Assembly: GCA_963736595.1 (NCBI GenBank)
Contig: CAVTPG010000011.1
Span: 544,753-608,752, forward strand
Direction of reading: 5' to 3'
DNA length: 64,000 bases
Source of the DNA: Parapontixanthobacter sp963736595
GTDB lineage: Bacteria; Pseudomonadota; Alphaproteobacteria; Sphingomonadales; Sphingomonadaceae
Position numbers and translations under genes: made by a program. Below the pieces are notes generated by a model that was given only the letters and a program-made list of their open reading frames with translations, was not told the DNA's origin and did not search any database. Below are positions 29,643 through 39,278 of this stretch, one piece after another (the stretch's first letter is position 1; each line of letters opens with the position of its first letter).

Positions 29643-31173
29643 AGCGCTTCTCCCTTATGAAGAGCGCGAACATCGCCGATCTGATCTTTCCAAGGCGTAA
29701 CGGTGTAAAAGGGGACGCAGTCCGACACGATCAAATTGGGCATAGTTGCCACTTTGATAATCTGGTGCGTCAGGCCCAGTGCCGAGATATCCTCAGACTG
29801 CAAAACACTGCGTGTGCTCTCGCCAAGATTGGCGTTGGCACTGTTTACCGTTGAGCCATTATGGGCAACGCCCCAATTGAGGATTGTCCGATTTCCCGAC
29901 CAATGCTCGATATCGCGCATCAGATCAGGTTCGCTGATTGAGCGCATGTGACTACCGCCGCCTGATCCTCAAATTCCTTTGCCAGCACTTCTGGCCAGCG
30001 TTCACGCAATGAGAACCGCCCTTGCGCGAAGAACCAGAGCTGAATTCCTTTGGAGCGGTAAAGGCGCATTGCCTTTGGCACAGCGCCTATTGGCGGGAGC
30101 TGGGCAAATTCATCAAGAATGAAAGTGGTGCGTAGCGCACCGCGTTCGCGCGCAATGGTTTCAATCGCATAATTGACAATCAGCGACACCCAGAGCGCGC
30201 CGACTTCCAGCTTGTCAGACGGCAGCATGAGATGAACCGTGTGTGGCTCATGCTTGAGGCGGGCGAGCGAGAACTCGCTTTGCGATGTTGAATTGGCGAT
30301 CGCGCCACCTGGAGCGAAAGGCGCAAGAGCATCGCTGAGTGATGATTTATAAGCTTCCCATTGTTTGGGGGCATCGTTGCGGACGAGGTTGAAGCTTGCT
30401 GCGCGCCCTTCAATCGAAGGCAGTCCACAGGATTCCATAAGCGCGAATGAGGCATCGAGGTCAAAGCCCGATGAATTTGCAAATTCCCACAGGCGTTGAG
30501 GGTTGCAGTTGTCAGCATCAAATATCGCCAGATATTCCAGAACGGTTGCGGTCAGGCGCAGTGAACCACTGCGCACCCATTCCTCCCCGTCAGATTTCAC
30601 AGGACGAGGAATCAGAATATGGGCGATTTCGCCAGCTTCGGAATCAATCCTCTCCCCGCGCGTCACAATATCAATCAGGAGCTGGAAGGGATTGATGCGC
30701 GTGTCGGGGAAGGCATCGCCATTGATCTTGTAAGGATTCAGGAAAATGCACTTTTGCCCCAAGACTTCTGTGCGGTGACGAGCAGACACAAAGGCATTCT
30801 CGCCATCCTTTGGATCAGCAAAAATCAATGAGCGGTCACGCACATGGGCGAGATTGGGAAGAATCAGATCTCGCCCTTTGCCAGCCCCTGTCCGTGCATA
30901 GGTCAGGAGCGGGCCATCTCCGTTGAAAAACAACAGACGGCCATTCAGACCGCCCAAAAATAGGCCGTTGGCTCCAAATGTCCCGCTCGCTTCAATATCC
31001 TTGAGACCCGCAAGCCTGCCATCGCTAAGCGCACCAGACGGCTTAGCCGTCCGCATGGCTTCCTTCATGGAACTGGCGCGAGAACGCGCGCGGGCGGCGT
31101 GGTCAGCCTCCATCGACTGGCGTTGCACATTCATAAATGTGCTTACCGACGAACCAAACCGCCCGCCACGCAT
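29639..31173 (-). pseudogene. VirD4/TraG-like coupling protein, split by a frameshift
   Basis: The first part (31173-29920, 417 aa) has the Walker A motif YARTGAGKGRDLILPNL (about residues 92-108), Walker B ILDEFAQLPPIG and the conserved GIQLWFFAQGRFSLRERW. It ends prematurely after EFEDQAAVV. The C-terminal part continues in another frame (29947-29639) with SISEPDLMRDIEHWSGNRTI, the normal next block of this family. Restoring one base near 29940-29950 would rebuild about 510 residues. Coupling proteins bring the relaxase-DNA complex to a secretion channel. Only a weak N-terminal membrane region is seen, as in soluble TraG-type forms. The start lies one base after the upstream stop (TAACATG). 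Confidence 0.75.
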
Positions 31174-31174
31174 G

Positions 31175-31948
31175 TTAGTTTGCCTGCCCGATGTTTCCGG
31201 GCGTTTCGCCCAGAACAGGAGGTGGTGGAATCGGCACAGGCCGATAGCTCTCAAGTTCAGTGCGCACCGCATCGGGAGACGGAAGCCCCATGTCCCAACC
31301 AGTAATATCAATGCGCGCACCAGCTTGTGCGGCTTCTGTCATACGCTGAGAAACGCTTGCTGACATTTCATCCGAATATGTCAGCATCCCATCGCCCAAG
31401 CCACTTTCCAGCACGTTGAGGCCATGTCCGATCAGGCGGGCAAAATCTGTAATGCCCATTTCGTTGCTGGACTCGGTGTTGACCTGATTCATCCGCACCT
31501 GAACATATTGTCCCTGAATGCGAGTAGCAGCTTCCGCCATAATCTTGGCGCGGTCATAGCTGGCCTGATAATTGGCAATCGTCGCATTCATTGCGGCTTT
31601 GTAAGCCTCAGAGTTTTGGTCGCTTGCGACTTTCACCTCAGCAGCCCACGCATCGAAACGCGCTTGCTGGTTCAGTTCTGCTGCTTTCACAGCCGATGTT
31701 ACCCGCGCATCATAAGTTCCCATGATCGTGCTGGGGCGGATTTCCTCTCGGCCGTATTTTTCCAAGCCTCCCAATGCCATCAGCCCGAGGGCAAAGGACG
31801 AAGCCGTCTTGAGAAGTGAGGGAATACGGAAACCCTCGCGGGTTTCCATCACCTCAATATGCCGAGGACGGACGACAACCGGCATTTGGCCATTTACCTG
31901 CTCGCCAGAGCCATCGTCCTCATATCCCATTTCGTAGGTTTGTGCCAT
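31175..31948 (-). CDS. Conserved-looking helical protein next to the coupling-protein gene
   Basis: A 257-residue protein with one possible membrane-associated segment (about residues 46-61, SFALGLMALGG), then a long helical region rich in Ala, Gln and Glu, and a proline-rich C-terminus. No named family recognised. It is directly upstream of the coupling-protein gene (one base between stop and start), so a role in mobilisation is inferred from context. AAGGAAC lies before two successive ATGs; the second (31948) has the better spacing. Confidence 0.6.
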   Translation of the reverse strand: MAQTYEMGYEDDGSGEQVNGQMPVVVRPRHIEVMETREGFRIPSLLKTASSFALGLMALGGLEKYGREEIRPSTIMGTYDARVTSAVKAAELNQQARFDAWAAEVKVASDQNSEAYKAAMNATIANYQASYDRAKIMAEAATRIQGQYVQVRMNQVNTESSNEMGITDFARLIGHGLNVLESGLGDGMLTYSDEMSASVSQRMTEAAQAGARIDITGWDMGLPSPDAVRTELESYRPVPIPPPPVLGETPGNIGQAN

Positions 31949-32045
31949 CATGCGTTCCTTTCAATATCCGAATGACCGCGCTCAAATCGCCGATTCAAAC
32001 TGGCGATCTGGGGAAAGCTGTCTTTTCCCCCCAAGGATGGTGTTA

Positions 32046-32519
32046 TCATTTGGCAAACGGGCAGGTTTCACAGCGCTTGAAGAAATCCCACGACCAATGC
32101 CCGCATTGAGGCTGGTTGAAGCACTCATAGGTCGCAAAGCCCGCTGCGAGGTCTGGGCGAGCCACCCAAAATGAGAGCGCGAGCAATGTCAGGCGCGGAA
32201 CGAGCCGTGCTTGAGGCACTTGGCGCGGAGGGCGCTCTGCAAATGCCATGAGGTCAGACAGCCAGCGGAATGAGCCGTCATTGTTGAACACATCATTTAT
32301 CGCCGTGTCGGAGACGAAAAACGGCGTTCCATCGGAATGCTCAAAGCGCACATTCTCATTGAAAAGCTGATCCGCCATCCAAAAGGGAATATCTCGCCGT
32401 GAGATGCGCGAACCATCCTTATAGCGCAGATCCGCAGTCGCTGCGGCCAGCCGATGGTAATAGTGGATCGTGAGAAGCTGAGATGGCTCTGGCACGAGGA
32501 TGGTTTTGAAATCTTGCAT
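32046..32519 (-). CDS. Unknown island protein with a cysteine-rich C-terminus
   Basis: A 157-residue protein; the ATG at 32519 has a GGAGGG site seven bases upstream. The C-terminal end contains YECFNQPQCGHW and RCETCPFAK, a possible metal-binding arrangement of four cysteines. The rest is helical without motifs I know. It heads the leftward transfer-linked gene group and is divergent from the HTH gene at 32634. Confidence 0.6.
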   Translation of the reverse strand: MQDFKTILVPEPSQLLTIHYYHRLAAATADLRYKDGSRISRRDIPFWMADQLFNENVRFEHSDGTPFFVSDTAINDVFNNDGSFRWLSDLMAFAERPPRQVPQARLVPRLTLLALSFWVARPDLAAGFATYECFNQPQCGHWSWDFFKRCETCPFAK

Positions 32520-32633
32520 GTCCGATCCCTCCAAAAATGATCGGAACCCAATATTCACATGGCTTGGCGCAGGCGAAGCATCAGCCTAAGAAGAGGGCAA
32601 AGAAGAGGGATTCGAAAGGCGGTGTAAGATACT

Positions 32634-33247
32634 GTGAAAGCGCAGAAAAATAGACGTTATCGAAACGCAAAAATTTCCGAATACAAATTCCGCCGTGTGA
32701 TCGAATGTTTTGCCCACGATTTGACGGTGAGGGACGCTGCGCTAAAAACAAAGCTGTCTGAGCCAGCCATCGCCAACATCTACATGATGGTGCGGATGAA
32801 GCTCAAAACCAACGGCATGTTAAGTTCGACATTGCCGACGAGAAGAACCGTCCCGCCCAAGCAATCTGGGGGCCGAAACATCGCGGTGCGCCCGAGGCGC
32901 ACAAGGAATTGCACGAAATCGAGGCGATCCACCGCATCGTTGCCGCGCACAATTTTCGCTATGTTGAAAAACTGGCCGTGTCCGTTCCTGAGCAATGGGA
33001 GCGGGCAAAGCGCCTCTACCTTTCAGATCGAAAGACTGGAAAGCTCAATTTCTTTGAACTTTTGCCAGAGGGGACTTTGACGCAGGAGGGGGAGAAGCAG
33101 CAAATCTTTGACCTATTAGATGTCAAACCAAACAGCGTCATTCTCGTGAACGAGAAGATGGTGAATCCGCACTATGCGTTGTTCCGCTATCTCTGGCAGT
33201 TGCTTCTGAAAAGTCCATTGGACGCATCGGAGAGGGTGAGTTTTTAG
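32634..33247 (+). pseudogene. Transposase-like HTH fused to an unknown domain, frameshifted
   Basis: A GTG at 32634 begins a protein whose first 60 residues (KISEYKFRRVIECFAHDLTV and the following ANIYMMVRMKL) look like the helix-turn-helix start of IS1595/ISXO2-type transposases. The frame then loses sense, while another frame continues from about 32816 (HVKFDIADEKNRPAQAIWG) to 33247. One base must be restored before 32816. Joined, it would be about 204 residues. No DDE catalytic domain or terminal repeats are seen, so I do not call it an insertion sequence. It may be a regulator of the element. Confidence 0.45.
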
Positions 33248-33407
33248 TCGGACAATGCGGAATGACAGCAATTTGAACCATTGGATAATGCGGCTCGATT
33301 CATGCAACTCATAAAATTTCAGTAAAATAATGGGCAACCTAAACGGCTTATGATAGCTTGTAATTTAATCAACTAAGGCAGATTACGAAGCCTTATTTAG
33401 GAGTAAA

Positions 33408-34694
33408 ATGTCAATCTTCTCTATTGACCTTGCAGCCGAGCAAATAACAGATCATCGGACCCGCGATTACTTCAAGGAGGTTTCGCGTTCGTTTTCAAAT
33501 GAGTGCTATCGGAGCAGTTTGGTTATGCTCTGGACGGTTGTGGTTTGCGATCTATTGTATAAATTGCAATCGCTGCGAGATTTATATCAGGACACATCAG
33601 CAGGCAAATTGCTTGATGATGTCGAGGCAAAAAGAGCCACTAATCCAAACAGCCCAGACTGGGAAGCTTACCTCTTGGATGAAGTCGCAAGCCGCACAAA
33701 AATGCTGGAAACGACGGATCATGTTCAACTGAAGAATCTCCAGCAGTTGAGACATTTGTCTGCACATCCGGTGCTAACTGGAACTGATCTTTTGTTTCAT
33801 CCGTCGAAGGAAACTACGCGCGCGCAAATTCGTATGGCGCTGGAAGGAGTATTGCTGAAGCCTGCCCTTTTCTCGAAAGGAATAGTAAGTACCTTTGTAG
33901 AGGACATCGCAGTTAATCAGGCAGTGCTTATTCTACCAAACAAGCTGAAAACTTATCTAGAGGCACGATATTTTACCAACATGCCGTCTCCTGTTGAAGG
34001 CGAATTGTTTCGCGCGCTTTGGAAATTTTGTTTTAGAACCAAGAACGCGGATACTGATGCAAATCGGGAGATCAATGGGGCGGCGTTGGGAGTTATCTAC
34101 AATCGCAACCCGATAGTGTTGCGCGCTATGATCCAAAGCGACCATGCTTACTTTAGCAACGTTGGCTCTGAAACTGAACTATTGGATGCGCTTATTGATT
34201 TTCTTGCCGATCACGGTGAGTTGTATGAGGTGCTCAATGATGGGGCCAAAGTTCTGATTGATGGGCAGGTTAACTCTACAATTGACAATCGCGTCAAGGC
34301 ATCGTTCAGCGCGGCTGACCTGAACACTCACCTAACAAGTCTTTTAACCGAAAGCGCCGAGGACTTGGAGAAAATGAAGGACTCCACTTGGCAAAACCTT
34401 TTGGCAACTGCAGAGGATGGTGGCCAGATCGAGCAAGCCTTAGCGCTTGCCATCAAAATTTACGGGGACAGTGGCTCATATGATGCTGCAGACCGCCGGT
34501 TCACGTGTTTCATTAGCCCTATAATGGGCAAATTTACCAAACCTGCAGCGATTGAATTGCTTGGTGCGATTGAAAATAATTCCCAAACTTATGACCGTGG
34601 TCGCGCCGCGTTCGATCATCCTGAATTGAAGGATGCGGCTGATGCTCTCCAAATCGACACAATGGCCTATCCAAATTTCACCAAGTCACTTTAG
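33408..34694 (+). CDS. HEPN-like protein, probable RNA-targeting defence effector
   Basis: A 428-residue soluble protein, mostly helical. The N-terminal third is a helical bundle (SNECYRSSLVMLWTVVVCDL) ending with QQLRHLSAHP; R115 and H120 form the R-x4-H pattern of HEPN ribonucleases. The C-terminal two thirds are repeat-like helices without known motifs. It stands alone between the transfer-linked genes and the restriction operon. HEPN proteins in such islands usually act as toxins or abortive-infection effectors; that role is inferred, and the domain call rests on one short motif. GGAG at 33401-33404 precedes the ATG at suitable spacing. Confidence 0.5.
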   Translation: MSIFSIDLAAEQITDHRTRDYFKEVSRSFSNECYRSSLVMLWTVVVCDLLYKLQSLRDLYQDTSAGKLLDDVEAKRATNPNSPDWEAYLLDEVASRTKMLETTDHVQLKNLQQLRHLSAHPVLTGTDLLFHPSKETTRAQIRMALEGVLLKPALFSKGIVSTFVEDIAVNQAVLILPNKLKTYLEARYFTNMPSPVEGELFRALWKFCFRTKNADTDANREINGAALGVIYNRNPIVLRAMIQSDHAYFSNVGSETELLDALIDFLADHGELYEVLNDGAKVLIDGQVNSTIDNRVKASFSAADLNTHLTSLLTESAEDLEKMKDSTWQNLLATAEDGGQIEQALALAIKIYGDSGSYDAADRRFTCFISPIMGKFTKPAAIELLGAIENNSQTYDRGRAAFDHPELKDAADALQIDTMAYPNFTKSL

Positions 34695-35177
34695 TTAGGA
34701 CGAATTGAAGTAAGAACAGACGCGATAAGGCGTACTGCAAGATGTCTGGCGTACTACACCAGCTTTCTTGGCAAAGGAGACACTGCGTTCTCCCGTTGCA
34801 TCCCTCTCGCCATTGGCGCGCATCAGGCATTGAGCCTTTGCTGCGCCATCGGGGAGACTTCGCTTCTCCCCAAACCCCATCGATCAAGGAGCGTGCCTGC
34901 CCCTTGAAACCCAGCCTCTCCCGAGAGGCCAACCCTGCGCGGATTGAAGGTGCGGCAGGGGCTTGGAGACGTGCCTCTCCACCCTGCACCCGAACCATGC
35001 AGCAAGCGTTTGGCCGCTTGCATTCACCAGACAGGGGAGCGTTCCAGCTCTCTGACATCAACACCTAGACTTGAGTTCCATGAATAAGCGTTAGGGTCGC
35101 GCCGCTGCCCCTTAGGCGAGAAGTCCTATGTCGAGGAGTGACTTGAGGATACCCCCGCTAAAATCCATTGGTGAAAT
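34695..35177. other. Long intergenic region with several strong hairpins
   Basis: No protein gene is convincing here, although open frames exist on both strands. The region has three perfect hairpins: GGGGAGA/TCTCCCC at 34851-34871, GCCTCTC/GAGAGGC at 34914-34929 and GCAAGCG/CGCTTGC at 35002-35021. It is more GC-rich than the HEPN-like gene before it. It may hold a structured RNA, a transfer origin, or old decayed sequence; I cannot decide. Confidence 0.4.
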
Positions 35178-35196
35178 GTGTATCCATCGGCTACAC
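35178..35196. promoter_or_regulatory. Palindromic operator candidate before the restriction operon
   Basis: The imperfect palindrome GTGTATCC-ATC-GGCTACAC (7 of 8 positions match) lies 7 bases before the RHH start codon. TTGGTG at 35168-35173 and TACACT at 35192-35197 are 18 bases apart and could be -35 and -10 elements, with the palindrome between them. Transcription would then begin near the ATG at 35204, a leaderless message. The neighbouring RHH protein is the natural candidate to bind it. Confidence 0.45.
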
Positions 35197-35203
35197 TCTC
35201 GCA

Positions 35204-35377
35204 ATGAAAGATTTTGGCTTTCGTATTCGCATTGAGCGTGATCTTCGGGAACGCTTCCTAGAGGTGTGCAAAGAACAGGATCGCCCCGCCGCTCAGATCA
35301 TTCGCGAATTTATGCGGGAGTACGTTGCCATAAACGAAAAAGGCGAGAGCCATACAGATAGAAGAAAAATGAAATGA
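35204..35377 (+). CDS. Ribbon-helix-helix small regulator
   Basis: A 57-residue protein: a beta strand DFGFRIRIERDLRERF followed by two helices around EQDRPAAQIIREFMREYV, the pattern of CopG/Arc-type ribbon-helix-helix DNA-binding proteins. No ribosome-binding site is seen before ATG 35204; TTG 35168 or GTG 35171 are alternatives but would lie over the operator-like palindrome. The stop overlaps the mrr ATG by 4 bases. It probably autoregulates the nine-gene operon it heads. Confidence 0.65.
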   Translation: MKDFGFRIRIERDLRERFLEVCKEQDRPAAQIIREFMREYVAINEKGESHTDRRKMK

Positions 35378-36294
35378 TCCCGGATTATCAATCGCTGATG
35401 TTACCAGTTCTCAAAAGCGCCTCTGAAGAACCTGTTGATACCCGATCGGTTATTAACGCTCTCGCAGACAATTTTGCTCTATCACAAGAAGATCGTGAAG
35501 AGCTTCTCCCTAGCGGGAAACAGCGAACCTTTGATAACCGAGTCCATTGGGCCAAGTCTTACCTCAAGCAGGCTGGGCTTCTTAAATACCCAAAGCGCGG
35601 ATATTTCATCGTAACCGATGAAGGGCGCTTGGTGCTCAGCAATCCCCCTGAAAAAATCAATAATAACTTTTTAAAACAATATGAATCATTTCAGGAGTTT
35701 CAGAGCCGTAAAGGGTCTGACGGTGAAACCGCCAGCGAAGCGACAGAACCCGTGTCGGATAGCTCGGCGACACCAGATGAAATTCTTCGGGCAGCTTATA
35801 AAAAGATCAACGAAAGTCTTTCGGCTGACCTGCTGGGCCGCGTCCGCGCATCATCTCCGCAATTCTTTGAACTACTTATCGTCGATCTTCTTCTCGCCAT
35901 GGGATATGGCGGAACATCAGAGGACGCTGCACGAGCGCTGGGGCAGAGTGGTGATAACGGTGTCGATGGTGTTATCGACCAAGACCCCCTTGGCGTTGAC
36001 CAGATATATGTTCAAGCCAAACGCTACGCAGAGGGAAACAACGTCGGCGCGGCTGATATCAGAGACTTCTTTGGTGCGCTCAATCTGAAAAAGGCCCAAA
36101 AAGGCCTCTTCTTTACAACATCAGCCTTCAGCACGAGCGCGACTCAAACAGCCAAAAATCTTGGTATGCGTATTGTATTGATCGATGGGGCGCAGCTTAC
36201 AAAACTAATGCTCCGCTATGGCATCGGCTGCCGAGACGAAGAAGTTCTTCATCTTAAAAAAGTGGACGACGAATTTTTTGAGATGGAGGACTGA
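35374..36294 (+). CDS. mrr: Mrr-family type IV restriction endonuclease
   Basis: A 306-residue nuclease. The N-terminal Mrr_N-type winged helix (about 1-90) recognises DNA and the C-terminal Mrr catalytic domain (about 160-290) has the PD-(D/E)xK-like signature: E166, D198 in GDNGVDGVI, and Q214-A-K216 in IYVQAKRY. Mrr enzymes cut DNA carrying methylated bases. In this operon it sits directly before hsdM (2-base gap) and overlaps the RHH regulator by 4 bases; it would have to tolerate the methylation made by HsdM. The ATG overlaps the previous stop. Confidence 0.9.
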   Translation: MIPDYQSLMLPVLKSASEEPVDTRSVINALADNFALSQEDREELLPSGKQRTFDNRVHWAKSYLKQAGLLKYPKRGYFIVTDEGRLVLSNPPEKINNNFLKQYESFQEFQSRKGSDGETASEATEPVSDSSATPDEILRAAYKKINESLSADLLGRVRASSPQFFELLIVDLLLAMGYGGTSEDAARALGQSGDNGVDGVIDQDPLGVDQIYVQAKRYAEGNNVGAADIRDFFGALNLKKAQKGLFFTTSAFSTSATQTAKNLGMRIVLIDGAQLTKLMLRYGIGCRDEEVLHLKKVDDEFFEMED

Positions 36295-36296
36295 GC

Positions 36297-37964
36297 GTGA
36301 CCAATGAAAGTTATCCTGTTGGCGTTGCGCAACTGGACGAAAAAGAACTCGGTATCGACCCTGAAGCACTGTGGGCCGCGGCTGACAAGCTACGCGGTTC
36401 TATCGACGCGGCGGAATACAAGCATGTCGTCCTGGGCTTGATCTTCCTGAAATACATCTCAGATGCATTCGAGACGCGCCGCGAAGAGCTGCGACAAGAA
36501 CTCAAAACCGACGGCATCACCGGCGCATCAGCCGAAAACATGCTCGAAAGCCGCGATGAATATACCGCTGAGAACGTTTTTTGGGTTCCGGTAGAGGCAC
36601 GTTGGGCGGAGATTCAGGCCAAGGGCAAGACGCCGAATATCGGCAAGCTGATCGATGACGCGATGTATGCCATCGAACGAGATAACCCGAAGCTAAAAGG
36701 AAAGCTGCCGCGCGACTATGCACGTCGTGGTATCGCTCCGGAACGCCTTGGCGGATTGATCGATCAGATCGCCTCTATCGCAGTTGGCACGAAGGAAGCG
36801 CAAAAGAAGGATATTCTTGGCCGCGTCTATGAGTATTTCTTAGGTAAGTTTGCTGCTGCCGAAGGAAAGCTAGGCGGCGAGTTCTTTACGCCAAGCTCTA
36901 TCGTGCGACTTATGGTCGAGATGATCGAGCCGTACGAGGGCCGCGTCTATGACGCTGCCTGCGGATCGGGCGGCATGTTTGTCCAGTCGGAACGCTTCGC
37001 GGAGGAACATGGCGGATCGAAGCGCGATCTCTCCGTGTTTGGTCAGGAATCGAACCCGACGACATGGCGTCTGGCGCATATGAACCTCGCTATTCGCGGG
37101 ATAGAAGCAAATCTGGGCGAACAGCCTGCAGACAGTTTCACGCGCGACCTACATCCAGACCTCAAAGCCGATTACATCCTCGCCAATCCGCCCTTCAACA
37201 TTTCGGACTGGTCGGGAGATTTACTGCGCAAGGATACGCGTTGGAAATATGGCCCGCCGCCAGTGGGCAATGCAAATTATGCGTGGATACAGCACTTCAT
37301 CCACCACCTTGCCCCTCCGAATGGCAAGGGCGGTGGGATTGCAGCGTTTGTTATGGCAAATGGGTCTTTGTCTTCGAATTCGGGCGGCGAAGGAGAAATT
37401 CGTAAGAGGATCATCGAGGCGGACCTTGTGGACTGCATCATAGCCATGCCGCCTCAGCTTTTCCTGACGACGGGTATTCCTGTCTGCCTCTGGTTTGTTA
37501 CGCGTGACAAGTCTGGCAAGCATCTCGACAAGGGGCGAGGCGGGCGCGACCGTTCTGGCGAAACCTTGTTCATCGATGCTCGTGAGATGGGGCAGATGGA
37601 GGATGGATCGCGGACTCTACGCTTCCTATCCGGACGTGACCATCCAACTTCACCTCCGCCCGCCGAGACGGAGATAGGTCGCATCGCGGCAACGTATCAT
37701 GCGTGGCGCGGCGAGAAAGACGCGGGCGACTATGCCGACATAAAGGGTTTTTGTAAGTCAGCAGGTTTGGAAACGATTGCAAAATTCAAACACGTCCTCA
37801 CACCAGGCACTTATGTTGGCAGCGCAGCGCGGAAGGCTGATAGCGAACCGTTTGAGGAGAAGATGCCGAGGCTGATTGGTGAGCTTAGCAACCAACTTAA
37901 AGCTTCTGACACTCTCACAGAGAAAATCCGACAAAACCTGGGAGCGCTCGGGTATGAATTATAG
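36297..37964 (+). CDS. hsdM: Type I restriction-modification DNA methyltransferase subunit
   Basis: A 555-residue adenine-N6 methyltransferase with a GTG start. The N-terminal helical HsdM_N domain is followed by the N6_Mtase domain: FFTPSSIVRLMVEMI, the SAM-binding VYDAACGSGGMFVQSE (about residue 215) and the catalytic NPPF in DYILANPPFNISDW (about 298). With HsdS it forms the host-protecting methylase and with HsdR the restriction complex. It overlaps hsdS by 11 bases and follows mrr after two bases. Confidence 0.96.
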   Translation: MTNESYPVGVAQLDEKELGIDPEALWAAADKLRGSIDAAEYKHVVLGLIFLKYISDAFETRREELRQELKTDGITGASAENMLESRDEYTAENVFWVPVEARWAEIQAKGKTPNIGKLIDDAMYAIERDNPKLKGKLPRDYARRGIAPERLGGLIDQIASIAVGTKEAQKKDILGRVYEYFLGKFAAAEGKLGGEFFTPSSIVRLMVEMIEPYEGRVYDAACGSGGMFVQSERFAEEHGGSKRDLSVFGQESNPTTWRLAHMNLAIRGIEANLGEQPADSFTRDLHPDLKADYILANPPFNISDWSGDLLRKDTRWKYGPPPVGNANYAWIQHFIHHLAPPNGKGGGIAAFVMANGSLSSNSGGEGEIRKRIIEADLVDCIIAMPPQLFLTTGIPVCLWFVTRDKSGKHLDKGRGGRDRSGETLFIDAREMGQMEDGSRTLRFLSGRDHPTSPPPAETEIGRIAATYHAWRGEKDAGDYADIKGFCKSAGLETIAKFKHVLTPGTYVGSAARKADSEPFEEKMPRLIGELSNQLKASDTLTEKIRQNLGALGYEL

Positions 37965-39276
37965 TTTCGAAACGGCACGTCTGGGTGATTTTTGCCTCAA
38001 GGTTGGCAGCGGCGCGACGCCAAGGGGTGGAAAAGAAGTTTATCTAGATTTGGGTGAGTTCTCACTGATCCGGAGCCAGAATGTTTTGAACAATCACTTC
38101 TCCACTCACGGCTTGGCTTACATTACAGCGGAAGCAGCCGACAGCCTTAGCGGTGTCAGTGTTGAGGCGGATGACGTCCTTCTCAATATTACCGGCGACT
38201 CTGTAGCGCGCTGTTGCTCGGCCCCTCGGTACGTACTGCCGGCACGCGTCAATCAGCACGTCGCAATAATCCGCCCAGACCCCGCGGAGTTTCTCTCACT
38301 TTTCGTTCGATACTTCCTAGTTTCGCCTGTCCAGCAAGATCATATGTTAAAGCTAGCAAGCTCGGGCGCCACCAGAAACGCTTTAACGAAAGGGATGATC
38401 GAGAACTTTTCGATTCCTAAGCCCGATATTGACACCCAGCGCGTCATCGCAAAAGTATTGGGTGACTTGGACGAGAAGATTGATCTGTTGCGAGAGATGA
38501 ATCGGACGCTGGAGGATATCACGCGGGCAGTATTTCGGGCGTGGTTTGTCGACTTTGAGCCAGTCCATGCCAAAGCCGCAGGGGCAAACAGTTTTGACGG
38601 TATGCCGCAGGAACTATTCGACATTCTACCGGACAGCGTCGAACCGTCAGCGATTGGAGAGATTCCTTTAGGATGGAAGGTTCAGCGCTTATCTTCAATC
38701 GTCGAACATCCTCGACGTCCTGTAAATCCGAATGAGATTGACTCCGCGACGCCATACATCGGACTAGAGCATATGCCGCGTCGATCAATCACCCTTGATG
38801 AGTGGCAAACGGCAGAAAAAGTTTCCAGCAATAAACACCGCTTCGAGCGCCATGAAATACTTTACGGGAAACTTCGACCAAATTTCCACAAAGTGGGTGT
38901 TGCCTTTGTCGATGGTGTGTGCAGCACCGACATCGTCGTGCTGCGGCCTAAACGCAATGAGTTTTTTGGTGTTGCGCTTGCGTGTACCTCAAGTGACAGC
39001 TTCGTTGCGCACAATGTAGTTGCGAGTGATGGTACTAAAATGCCACGAACAAATTGGGAAATCATTGGGCGATATGAATTTTGTCTTCCTCCCCTTGATG
39101 ACCCTCTACTTAGTCATTTTAATGTATTCATTCGATCAATAGTCAGCAGGCTAGAGGCAAATGTCTTTGAAAGCGCCACGCTAGCTAGTTTCAGAGACAC
39201 ACTTCTACCCAATCTCATATCCGGCGAATTGGAAGCGCCCAGCCTAGAAGCCGTCGGCTTGGAAGGTGGTGACTAA
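37954..39276 (+). CDS. hsdS: Type I restriction-modification specificity subunit
   Basis: A 440-residue protein with two target-recognition domains. The first covers about residues 5-165, then a conserved coiled coil (DLDEKIDLLREMNRTLEDITRAVFRAWFVDFEPV), a second recognition domain, and a second conserved helix near the end (RDTLLPNLISGEL). The bipartite target cannot be read from sequence. The frame is open upstream inside hsdM, but ATG 37954 gives the usual start and an 11-base overlap. Confidence 0.93.
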   Translation: MNYSFETARLGDFCLKVGSGATPRGGKEVYLDLGEFSLIRSQNVLNNHFSTHGLAYITAEAADSLSGVSVEADDVLLNITGDSVARCCSAPRYVLPARVNQHVAIIRPDPAEFLSLFVRYFLVSPVQQDHMLKLASSGATRNALTKGMIENFSIPKPDIDTQRVIAKVLGDLDEKIDLLREMNRTLEDITRAVFRAWFVDFEPVHAKAAGANSFDGMPQELFDILPDSVEPSAIGEIPLGWKVQRLSSIVEHPRRPVNPNEIDSATPYIGLEHMPRRSITLDEWQTAEKVSSNKHRFERHEILYGKLRPNFHKVGVAFVDGVCSTDIVVLRPKRNEFFGVALACTSSDSFVAHNVVASDGTKMPRTNWEIIGRYEFCLPPLDDPLLSHFNVFIRSIVSRLEANVFESATLASFRDTLLPNLISGELEAPSLEAVGLEGGD

Positions 39277-39278
39277 TC

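Noticed and set aside
34678..35068. Open frames of 108 and 128 codons in the intergenic region before the restriction operon
   Set aside because: They overlap each other on opposite strands, lack ribosome-binding sites and coincide with hairpins.
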